A DNA stretch of 64,000 nt from B1 sp964355075. Its GTDB lineage: Bacteria > Bacteroidota > Bacteroidia > UKL13-3. Shown here one piece after another: positions 42,753 to 49,722 of the stretch. Each line of letters starts with the position of its first letter. Positions within the stretch are counted from its first letter, which is position 1. Under the pieces are notes generated by a model. That model was not told the origin of the DNA and did not search any database. It saw only the letters and a program-made list of their open reading frames with translations. The stretch covers positions 1 to 64,000 of the forward strand of contig CAYHCF010000011.1 in the NCBI GenBank assembly GCA_964355075.1, in the 5' to 3' direction. Made by a program: the position numbers and the translations under genes.

Positions 42753-44147
42753 ATGAGTTATATCGTAATTATTATTTTGTTGGCGTTGATTTTCGATTTT
42801 ATCAACGGTTTTCACGATGCGGCAAATTCCATCGCAACCATTGTTTCTACTAAGGTTTTAACACCTTTTCAGGCAGTGATCTGGGCTGCTTTTTTCAACT
42901 TTGTAGCTTTCTTTATTTTTAAAGATCATGCCGTTGCAAATACAATAGGCAAAACGGTTCATACCGAGTTTGTAACCCTTACCGTTATTTTCTCTGGCTT
43001 GATTGCTGCCATTATATGGAATTTATTAACCTGGTGGTACGGTATTCCTTCCTCCTCCTCCCATACCCTGATTGGGGGCTTTGCCGGAGCTGCGATCGCC
43101 CATGCTTTTTATACCAAAGGGGCTGTTGCATTTGGAAGTGTAATTGAAATAGACAAAATTACCAAAACCATACTTTTTATTTTCCTTGCACCTATTATCG
43201 GTATGGTCATTTCTATGTTTATTACCCTATCTACCATCATAAAAGAGGTTTGGTGGAGAGTAGCTGTTATCTTGCTGGCTGCAATTGGAACCTGGTTTTT
43301 GTTCGACAAACTGGAACAAACAAGGTTAAATGAAAACCTGACAAAATATTATCAAATTGAAAAGCTAAAAAAAGAGGTTATAACACATCCCGCCTTACAA
43401 ACAAAATTAGATTCTGCTCTTTACTTTTTGGAAACGGCTAAGCCATTATTGGCAGCATACAATCAACTGGGTGCGGATAAAATGGCTCACACCATTATAA
43501 CAACGGTTGACCCGACAGCTGATGAAAAGAAACTGAGTAAAGAACTTTATAAAGCCGATAACTCAATGATTGTTTATGGGATCATGGTGGTTATTTTAAT
43601 TTTTATCATTACTTTCATTTACGTTGAAAAAATAAAAACACCGAATGCGCATAAGATGGCTACCATGTTTAAGAAGCTCCAATTGGTATCTTCCGCTGCA
43701 TTTAGTATCGGACATGGTGGGAATGATGCCCAGAAAGTTATGGGTATTATTGCTGCCGCTTTAGTAGCCAACGGAAATATTGATGACATCAAACAGATGC
43801 CCGATTGGGTGCCTCTGGCTTGTTATACGGCCATTGCACTGGGCACCATGAGCGGTGGATGGAAAATTGTAAAAACCATGGGTACAAAGATTACCAAAGT
43901 TACTCCTTTGGAAGGTGTGAGTGCAGAATCGGCCGGTGCCTTAACATTATTTATGACCGAACAAATGGGTATTCCGGTAAGCACAACCCATACCATAACC
44001 GGTTCAATCATTGGTGTGGGTGCTGCCAAGCGTTTATCGGCCGTAAGATGGGGTGTAACCGTAAACCTGCTTTGGGCCTGGGTCTTAACCATTCCTATCA
44101 GTGCCGTGCTGGCTGCAATAACTTATTTAATTGTGCGCATGGTCTGA
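42753..44147 (+). CDS. Inorganic phosphate transporter, PiT family
   Basis: Proton- or sodium-coupled phosphate permease of the inner membrane, 464 aa. The N-terminal duplicated signature is DFINGFHDAANSIATIVSTK and the second copy is FSIGHGGNDAQKVMGIIAA. The conserved serine-rich loops are YGIPSSSSHTLIGG and MGIPVSTTHTITGSIIGVG. About ten membrane segments are visible, split by a charged loop (about 190-265) between the halves. It is coupled to the upstream PhoU-like gene. Confidence 0.94.
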   Translation: MSYIVIIILLALIFDFINGFHDAANSIATIVSTKVLTPFQAVIWAAFFNFVAFFIFKDHAVANTIGKTVHTEFVTLTVIFSGLIAAIIWNLLTWWYGIPSSSSHTLIGGFAGAAIAHAFYTKGAVAFGSVIEIDKITKTILFIFLAPIIGMVISMFITLSTIIKEVWWRVAVILLAAIGTWFLFDKLEQTRLNENLTKYYQIEKLKKEVITHPALQTKLDSALYFLETAKPLLAAYNQLGADKMAHTIITTVDPTADEKKLSKELYKADNSMIVYGIMVVILIFIITFIYVEKIKTPNAHKMATMFKKLQLVSSAAFSIGHGGNDAQKVMGIIAAALVANGNIDDIKQMPDWVPLACYTAIALGTMSGGWKIVKTMGTKITKVTPLEGVSAESAGALTLFMTEQMGIPVSTTHTITGSIIGVGAAKRLSAVRWGVTVNLLWAWVLTIPISAVLAAITYLIVRMV

Positions 44148-44300
44148 TCTTGAAGCGCTTTAGTTGGGCAAACATGGACCGGGGGTGGCTAACAGAGTTG
44201 TTTAGTATGCTTTTGGGCTTAATTTTGGATAGCAATCATTCTTCCAAAATCCGGATTAAATCGGTATTCAGATATCTGTTCATTTTCCGGAAAAATCAAG

Positions 44301-44340
44301 CCTCATGTTCATTTTTTAGCAAAAAACTGAACATGTGAGG
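44301..44340. terminator. Imperfect hairpin downstream of PiT gene
   Basis: CCTCATGTTCATTTTTT pairs with AAAAAACTGAACATGTGAGG through three helical blocks with small bulges. It is the only strong structure in the 150 bases after the PiT stop, but it lacks a clean T tail, so termination is only likely. Confidence 0.4.
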
Positions 44341-44495
44341 GTTTTGCGTTCAGGTTTGAACATCCATTTTTCGTGTCTGCTACTACAATATTAGAATAGA
44401 TAATAAAACCCGGTCACTTAATTTTTAACAGTCAATACTTCCTACCATGCAGCAAATAATAGCAAAGCTGTTACAAAAGGAGAAAATTTAAGTGC

Positions 44496-44613
44496 AAACG
44501 GTATACATTTAAATTGAAAAAAGCCGCTTTGCGGCTTTGTACTCGGGGCGGGACTTGAACCTGCCTGCCTGCGCACCCGCCTTTGCTGAGGCAGGCAGGC
44601 CCGCACATCTTTA
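44496..44613 (-). repeat. Duplicated tRNA-Leu 3' part with 40-bp palindromic insertion
   Basis: 44496-44561 is identical, base for base, to 44838-44903. It covers the start of a GIY-YIG reading frame, the tRNA terminator, the tRNA-Leu acceptor 3' strand and most of its T-arm. A 40-bp insertion (roughly 44562-44601) follows, with arms CCTGCCTGCC and GGCAGGCAGG around a loop. Then the tRNA match resumes (CCGCACATCTTTA) to 44613. The insertion splits the 5' strand of the T-stem. The 5' half of the tRNA is absent, so no functional tRNA is made. The last matching bases supply the stop codon of the GIY-YIG gene. Confidence 0.9.
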
Positions 44614-44850
44614 TTGTAACCTACGTTTCAATTCCATTTTTCCAATACCGCTCTTCCAATACTTCTCTCGTAATCTGGCTAATTCCCGCGTTTCGCATAC
44701 TTCGGAATAAATTAAGTTAAACGGGGAATATGGTTTAGTTGTCTTTTCAAAACCCCCATTATGCCTATGCAATCTATCATCCAAATTTGAAGTCATTCCA
44801 ACATAAATGTAATTTCTATTTATGGAAGATATTGCGTAAACGGTATACAT
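44611..44850 (-). CDS. GIY-YIG domain protein between tRNA-Leu repeats
   Basis: 79-aa stand-alone GIY-YIG nuclease-like domain. The GIY and YIG elements appear as YTVYAISS and YIYVGMTS; the catalytic Arg is in NLDDRLHRHN, and the later conserved segments are KTTKPYSPFNLIYSE and the Glu in REKYWKSGIGK. Proteins of this small class are common in Bacteroidota and are annotated as nucleases, but activity is rarely shown. Its first codons lie in the 5' end of one direct repeat and its stop in the tRNA-derived end of the other, so gene and repeats form one ~342-bp unit. It would be transcribed after tRNA-Leu only by read-through of the hairpin between them. Confidence 0.85.
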   Translation of the reverse strand: MYTVYAISSINRNYIYVGMTSNLDDRLHRHNGGFEKTTKPYSPFNLIYSEVCETRELARLREKYWKSGIGKMELKRRLQ

Positions 44851-44857
44851 TTAAATT

Positions 44858-44881
44858 GAAAAAAGCCGCTTTGCGGCTTTG
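44858..44881 (-). terminator. Intrinsic terminator of tRNA-Leu
   Basis: On the minus strand, AAAGCCGC and GCGGCTTT pair around AAA, followed by a T tail. It begins one base after the tRNA discriminator. An identical copy lies in the duplicated segment at 44516-44539. Confidence 0.85.
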
Positions 44882-44966
44882 TACTCGGGGCGGGACTTGA
44901 ACCCGCACATCTTTAAAGGATACAGGATTTTAAGTCCTGCGTGTCTACCAATTCCACCACCCGAGC
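44882..44966 (-). tRNA. tRNA-Leu (UAA)
   Basis: Folds as a class II tRNA of 85 nt. The acceptor strands are GCTCGGG and CCCGAGT with discriminator A, and no CCA is encoded. The D-arm region is TGGTGGAATTGGTAGACACG, and the anticodon stem CAGGA/TCCTG holds CTTAAAA with anticodon TAA. A long variable arm follows, then the T-arm GCGGG-TTCAAGT-CCCGC. The downstream terminator touches it. Confidence 0.95.
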
Positions 44967-45016
44967 AATCTTTTAAGAACAATTTACCCAATAAATTTAC
45001 TTTACTGGCAAGCTTA

Positions 45017-45049
45017 AAGAAAAAAAGTTATAGTTAAACCTATAACTTT
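45017..45049 (-). terminator. Intrinsic terminator after the tRNA-Gly repeat array
   Basis: On the minus strand, arms AAAGTTATAG and CTATAACTTT flank a 6-nt loop and lead into a T run. It lies beyond the 56-bp array, so a transcript starting at tRNA-Gly would include the whole array before ending here. Confidence 0.8.
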
Positions 45050-45058
45050 CCTTCTTCT

Positions 45059-45327
45059 GAGCAAGAGACGAGGCTTCTCGTCCTGAGACGAGACGACCTC
45101 AACCTTCCTTCTATGAGCAAGAGACGAGGCTTNNNNNNNNNNNNNNNNNNNNNNNNNNNNNNNNNNNNNNNNNNNNNNNNNNNNNNNNNNNNNNNNNNNN
45201 NNNNNNNNNNNNNNNNNNNNNNNNNNNNNNNNCTCGTCCTAAGACGAGACGACCTCAACCTTCTTTCTATGAGCAAGAGACGAGGCTTCTCGTCCTAAGA
45301 CGAGACGACCTCAACCTTCTTTCTATG
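45059..45327 (-). repeat. 56-bp tandem array made of tRNA-Gly 3'-half copies
   Basis: GAGCAAGAGACGAGGCT starts at 45059, 45115, 45271 and, as part of the real tRNA, at 45327, so the period is 56 bp. On the tRNA strand each unit has the anticodon-stem 3' strand and variable loop (AAGGTTGAGGTCG), then a perfect 7-bp hairpin TCTCGTC-TTAG-GACGAGA in place of the T-stem 5' strand and loop, then the acceptor-side TCGTCTCTTGC and trailer. The first unit differs by single bases. A 100-N gap interrupts it. Confidence 0.92.
45133..45232. other. Assembly gap (100 N) inside the tRNA-Gly array
   Basis: Exactly 100 N. The array copy number is therefore unknown; reading frames drawn across this gap are meaningless. 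Confidence 0.98.
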
Positions 45328-45400
45328 AGCAAGAGACGAGGCTCGAACCCGCGACCTCAACCTTGGCAAGGTTGCGCTCTACCAACTGAGCTACTCTCGC
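45328..45400 (-). tRNA. tRNA-Gly (GCC)
   Basis: 73 nt. Acceptor strands GCGAGAG and CTCTTGC with discriminator T, as expected for bacterial glycine tRNA; D-arm TAGCTCAGTTGGTAGAGC; anticodon stem CAACC/GGTTG around TTGCCAA, anticodon GCC; T-arm GCGGG-TTCGAGC-CTCGT. No CCA is encoded. The 3' half is the source of the array that follows directly downstream. Confidence 0.95.
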
Positions 45401-45619
45401 ATATCATCTACCTAAGTCAAAGCCAAAGATAAATTTTCCCCTTTGGGGGATACAAATATAAGCAGGGTTCTAATGTTTGCAAACCTTTTTATAAAAAAAA
45501 TATTGAATATCTAAATCGCCTGATTCTCATGGAAAAATTTTGATACTTTGCTATTTGCCCCACATTTATATTTATTTTGCGAAACAAGCGACTTATTTCG
45601 CGAAGCTATTTTTATTAAA

Positions 45620-46621
45620 ATGACGAAAGAAATTGTAGTGAGTGGCATCAGACCAACCGGGAATTTACATCTTGGGAATTACCTGGGTGCGGTAAAAAAT
45701 TTTGTGAAACTGCAGCATGAACATAGCTGCTATTTTTTTATTGCCGATTACCACAGCCTTACTACGCACCCTAATCCAGCCGATCTGCACAACCATGTAC
45801 GTCAGGTTTTGGTTGAATACCTTGCCTGTGGTTTAGATCCGGATGCCTGTACCTTATACATTCAAAGCGACCTGCCCCAAATACCCGAGCTGTATATGAT
45901 GCTGAATATGCATGCGTATAAAGGCGAATTGGAAAGAGTTGCTTCCTTTAAAGAAAAGGCCCGAACCCAACCCAATAACATCAATGCCGGCTTATTAACG
46001 TATCCGGTTTTAATGGCTGCCGATATTATCATTCATAAGGCAACTAAAGTTCCGGTTGGAAAAGACCAGGAGCAACACCTGGAAATGGCCCGTACCTTTG
46101 GAAATCGCTTTAACCGGATCTATCAGAAAGAGATTTTTCCAGAACCCCAAGCCTTTAATTATGGAACAGAACTGACTAAAATTCCAGGCCTGCAAGGTGG
46201 CGGTAAAATGAGTAAAAGCGATGGAGAGGGTAATGTGATAAACCTGATTGATACACCCGAACAAATCCGAAAAAAATTGGCTAAAGCAGTGACCGAAACC
46301 GGCGCAGTGGAAAAGAACTCCACTCCTTCACAGCCGATTCAGAACTTATTTGATCTGATGAAAATTGTTTCAGGTACGGATAAACTCAATCATTACCTGC
46401 AAACTTATGCTGATTGCAGCATCCGGTTCGGTGATTTAAAGAAAGATTTGGCCGAAGATATGATTCAATTCCTTACCCCTATCCGCGAAAAAATTGCTGA
46501 TTTGCAATCTGACGATGCCTTGTTATCCAAAATCGTAAAAATGGGAAGGGAAAAGGCTGCAGAGAGCGCTGATAAAACCCTTTCCGAATGCAGAGAGGCC
46601 ATTGGATTCAGGAAGTTTTAG
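45620..46621 (+). CDS. trpS: Tryptophanyl-tRNA synthetase
   Basis: Class I synthetase that charges tRNA-Trp. The start is the ATG giving MTKEIVVSGIRPTGNLHLGN; the frame is open 24 codons upstream, but those residues are not part of the family. The HIGH-type motif is HLGNY (17-21) and the KMSKS loop is GGGKMSKSDGEG. Further segments are DYHSLTTHP, QSDLPQIPELYMMLN and PVGKDQEQHLEMAR. The 333-aa length is standard. It follows the tRNA locus but on the other strand. Confidence 0.96.
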   Translation: MTKEIVVSGIRPTGNLHLGNYLGAVKNFVKLQHEHSCYFFIADYHSLTTHPNPADLHNHVRQVLVEYLACGLDPDACTLYIQSDLPQIPELYMMLNMHAYKGELERVASFKEKARTQPNNINAGLLTYPVLMAADIIIHKATKVPVGKDQEQHLEMARTFGNRFNRIYQKEIFPEPQAFNYGTELTKIPGLQGGGKMSKSDGEGNVINLIDTPEQIRKKLAKAVTETGAVEKNSTPSQPIQNLFDLMKIVSGTDKLNHYLQTYADCSIRFGDLKKDLAEDMIQFLTPIREKIADLQSDDALLSKIVKMGREKAAESADKTLSECREAIGFRKF

Positions 46622-46759
46622 CCCTATTAATCTTCGCGCCTTACCGCTTTCGTGGCAAAAAAATACAATTGTTTCTTAGTTTCTTAGTAGCAAAAATAGA
46701 TCATCTCTATTCCTCCATAAACAAATAAAAATCAAATTTTACTATTGAATAGAAAACAG

Positions 46760-46767
46760 TACGTTTG
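46760..46767 (+). promoter_or_regulatory. -7 promoter box (TACGTTTG) for fbp
   Basis: An exact TAnnTTTG, 22 bases upstream of the fbp ATG. No -33 box at the usual distance is convincing. Confidence 0.5.
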
Positions 46768-46789
46768 TACAAACTAAATAATTACTAAA

Positions 46790-47806
46790 ATGTCAATCAC
46801 TACAGTTGGTCAGTTTATCATCGAAAAACAAAAAGATTTTCCCTATGCCAAAGGTGAATTATCCCGTTTATTAAGAGATATTAGTATCGCGGCAAAAATA
46901 ATCAGCCGAGAAGTTAATAAGGCCGGACTTACTCAGATACTGGGTGATCACGGCTCCATTAATGTGCAGGGAGAAGACGTGAAAAAGCTGGATATTATTG
47001 GTAACGAAACTTTTATCTGGGCCTTATCCAAAGGGGGTGAAGTTTGCGCCATGGCCAGTGAAGAGAATGATGACATGATTCTGTTGGATGGTGAATTTTC
47101 CAAATACGGCAAGTATGTTATCTGTATTGACCCATTAGATGGTTCAAGCAATATTGATGTAAATGTTTCGATCGGAACCATTTTTTCCATATACAGGAGA
47201 ATTACTGAACCGGGAACTATCGCCACGCGCGCCGATATCCTGCAGGCCGGAAATAAATTAGTGGCTTCGGGATACATTGTTTACGGTACTTCAACGATGC
47301 TTGTTTTCAGCACCGGAAATGGGGTAAATGGTTTTACGCTCGATCCAAGCATCGGCGAGTTCTGTTTGAGTCATCCTGATATTAAAACACCGGTTGATGG
47401 TAAAATATATTCCATTAATGAAGGAAATGCCGCTGAATTTCCACAAGGCATTACCGATTTCCTGAAATGGGTAAAAGAAAATGACAAAGCAAGCTCTCGC
47501 CCCTACTCGTCAAGATATATTGGCTCCATGGTAGCTGACTTTCACAGAAATTTATTAAAAGGAGGTATCTTCATTTATCCACCCACTGCAAAATCTCCAA
47601 AAGGAAAATTACGGCTGATGTTTGAATGTATCCCCATGTCGTTTCTGGCTGAACAAGCTGGTGGGATTTCTACAACCGGTAAAGAGCGTGTATTAGAAGT
47701 TGAACCCACCGAAATTCATCAACGGGTTCCGGTTATTATGGGTTCAGCCAATATGGTAAAAAAAGTGCTTGAGTTTATGAAAGGACAAAATCCGCAACAG
47801 GTATAG
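46790..47806 (+). CDS. fbp: Fructose-1,6-bisphosphatase class 1
   Basis: Gluconeogenic enzyme converting fructose 1,6-bisphosphate to fructose 6-phosphate. The 338-aa protein has GDHGSINVQGEDVKKLD, the metal-binding ICIDPLDGSSNIDVN, SRYIGSMVADFHRNLLKGGI and KLRLMFECIPMSFLAEQAGG. These identify the class 1 (FBPase I) family. It is monocistronic with its own promoter box. Confidence 0.96.
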   Translation: MSITTVGQFIIEKQKDFPYAKGELSRLLRDISIAAKIISREVNKAGLTQILGDHGSINVQGEDVKKLDIIGNETFIWALSKGGEVCAMASEENDDMILLDGEFSKYGKYVICIDPLDGSSNIDVNVSIGTIFSIYRRITEPGTIATRADILQAGNKLVASGYIVYGTSTMLVFSTGNGVNGFTLDPSIGEFCLSHPDIKTPVDGKIYSINEGNAAEFPQGITDFLKWVKENDKASSRPYSSRYIGSMVADFHRNLLKGGIFIYPPTAKSPKGKLRLMFECIPMSFLAEQAGGISTTGKERVLEVEPTEIHQRVPVIMGSANMVKKVLEFMKGQNPQQV

Positions 47807-47848
47807 AGATTCCTGTTTATATGAATTTTATGATTTGTGTATTTTTCA

Positions 47849-47856
47849 TACATTTG
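47849..47856 (+). promoter_or_regulatory. -7 promoter box (TACATTTG) for T9SS cargo gene
   Basis: An exact TAnnTTTG, 20 bases upstream of the ATG at 47877. It argues for that ATG rather than the longer open frame beginning at 47835. Confidence 0.5.
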
Positions 47857-47876
47857 ACTCATATCAACCATTATAT

Positions 47877-48860
47877 ATGAAAAGAATTTTATACATCCTT
47901 TTTATTATATCTGCTACGCTAAGATTAGCTGCTCAACCTGTGATTACCACAAGCATTTTGCCTTCAATCGGTGATACCATTTTAGTTGGTGTGGATACTT
48001 TACTGGTATCACCCGGAGCCGCAGGGGCCAATATTGCCTGGGATTTCAGAGCCCTGCCCCTGCATATTTTATCCTCCAGGATTTATTTGGATCCGGCGAA
48101 AACTACCTTTTTTAATTTTGCACCAGCTGCAACAATGGCACGCACCGATGCCGCCCAAACAGTCTTTTCTTTTTGGAAGAATACGGCCAATACTTCAACC
48201 TATTATGGCTTTGTTGAACTCAATAAATATGATCAGAATTTTAATTCATTACCGATAGCTTACTATAAATTTCCAATCTCATTAGGAAATAATTTTAATG
48301 ATTCCTTTTCGGCTTATACCAATCCGGGAGGTATTAGAGGCCCGGGAAAGTACTATTTCAGCGCCGATGCATGGGGTGCTTTATTTTTACCTCATAAAAC
48401 AGTTTTAAATACCTTAAGAACCAAATCCATATTATATGTAGGTGATTCAAGCGTAAACAATTACTCCCTCACCGTTGAATATGCCTGGTACCTGGAAGGG
48501 AAAAAAGATCCCTTGCTTGTAATCAGCTCGGTAGTAATTAATAAGGCTTTGTATAAAAAATTCGCTATTTACGACTATGCTTCCGGACTTGGAATTACTG
48601 CCATCAATGAAAAGCCAATTTTAAAAATATATCCTAATCCCGCTCAGCAAACCTTATTCCTGGAAAGAAATGAAATTTCAGGAAATGAAAATATAAATAT
48701 TAAAATATATGATAGAGCTGGTAGTTTATTAGAAAGCCAGTTGATGAGCAACAAAACGGATATTCAAAAAATCGACCTGGCTCAACTCCCATCGGGCTTC
48801 TATTTTGTTGAATTATCTGATCAGAATAAATGGTTCCACTATAAGTTTATCAAAGAGTAG
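47877..48860 (+). CDS. T9SS-secreted protein of unknown function
   Basis: 327 aa. The signal peptide is MKRILYILFIISATLRLAA, with cleavage before QP. The central region (about 20-245) is beta-rich (PGAAGANIAWDFRALPLHIL, YYGFVELNKYDQNFNSLP, LTVEYAWYLEG) with no known family. The last ~75 residues are a T9SS type A sorting domain starting ILKIYPNPAQQTLFLER and ending YKFIKE. It is therefore probably exported and attached to or released from the surface. Confidence 0.82.
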   Translation: MKRILYILFIISATLRLAAQPVITTSILPSIGDTILVGVDTLLVSPGAAGANIAWDFRALPLHILSSRIYLDPAKTTFFNFAPAATMARTDAAQTVFSFWKNTANTSTYYGFVELNKYDQNFNSLPIAYYKFPISLGNNFNDSFSAYTNPGGIRGPGKYYFSADAWGALFLPHKTVLNTLRTKSILYVGDSSVNNYSLTVEYAWYLEGKKDPLLVISSVVINKALYKKFAIYDYASGLGITAINEKPILKIYPNPAQQTLFLERNEISGNENINIKIYDRAGSLLESQLMSNKTDIQKIDLAQLPSGFYFVELSDQNKWFHYKFIKE

Positions 48861-48873
48861 AGCTATACTGAAC

Positions 48874-49719
48874 CTATTGCAGAATAAACTGTTTAAAAAC
48901 AATTCCATAACCGGTAAATGATCCAATACCTCCGATAATATTTGATTTCACAGCCACAGGTGTTGAAAAGGGTCCGCCATTATTGGCCGCATTCCGGAAT
49001 GAATCCCAAAAAATATATTCCGAACGACCAATCGATGATAAATAAACATTCACCGTATCGCCATATTTGAAAGGGTTCATATTGAGAAAAGGCCTTGGCG
49101 CATTATTTATGTATGCATCGTCAAAGGTATAAAAGCGATCGGCTGCACCCCATCCGGTTAAAACCGAATCCGTACTATGCCAAATGGCCATGCGGTAATT
49201 GTTCTGCTCCGGACCATCCTTCCATTGAAGATAAAAAAAAGCGTTGGTGTCCTTCTTATTATAATTAAACCAGAAATGGGTACTGTCAAAAATCATGGGT
49301 GGCGGAATGAAAGTTTTTCCGGTAATTTTTCTTCCATCTTTTAAGGTAATTTCTAATAAATAAGGTTTGTTAACCTTACCGATAAAAGAGGGATTTACAT
49401 ATATTCCGGGTAAAATAGTATCCAGTACATCAATAAAGGGAACGCGATTTGCAACTTCAAAAAGGGTATCGGTTCCTGTAATTTTACCCTCAGTAATATA
49501 CACTTTGGCTCCTCCCACGGCATTCAGGCTTAAATCGGGATTGAAGTAATCAACCGTTTTTGAAATGATTACATAATTCAGACTTAAAAATCTTTGGTTG
49601 ATACTTGCTTCCACCACAATTTCCTCCTTTGAGGGTGGAACATCCATCACAATTCTTTTTTCACAAGATGCCAGCGAAGCGGCACAGAAGACAAAAAACA
49701 AATAGTTGATCCACTTCAT
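48874..49719 (-). CDS. DUF4249 lipoprotein, partner of TonB receptor
   Basis: 281 aa with a lipoprotein signal (LFFVFCAASLASC, Cys at residue 19). DUF4249 features include VVEASINQRFLSLNYVIISK, AVGGAKVYITEG, PGIYVNPSFIGKVNKPYLLE and SEYIFWDSFRNAANNGGPFS. These lipoproteins accompany TonB-dependent receptors in Bacteroidota, in the place SusD takes in other pairs, and probably act as surface ligand-binding subunits. It starts 4 bases after the stop of the receptor gene. The ligand is unknown. Confidence 0.85.
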   Translation of the reverse strand: MKWINYLFFVFCAASLASCEKRIVMDVPPSKEEIVVEASINQRFLSLNYVIISKTVDYFNPDLSLNAVGGAKVYITEGKITGTDTLFEVANRVPFIDVLDTILPGIYVNPSFIGKVNKPYLLEITLKDGRKITGKTFIPPPMIFDSTHFWFNYNKKDTNAFFYLQWKDGPEQNNYRMAIWHSTDSVLTGWGAADRFYTFDDAYINNAPRPFLNMNPFKYGDTVNVYLSSIGRSEYIFWDSFRNAANNGGPFSTPVAVKSNIIGGIGSFTGYGIVFKQFILQ

Positions 49720-49722
49720 GAT

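Noticed and set aside
43805..44338. 177-codon plus-strand frame overlapping the PiT gene end
   Set aside because: It is out of frame with the clearly conserved PiT protein and has no recognisable domain.
44611..44850. Fragment of UvrC or an intron-encoded endonuclease
   Set aside because: The domain is complete on its own, with no UvrC motifs nearby; the intact tRNA-Leu has no intron.
45059..45327. CRISPR array or protein-coding repeat at the 56-bp units
   Set aside because: The whole unit repeats without spacers, it matches the tRNA-Gly 3' half, and reading frames there cross a 100-N gap.
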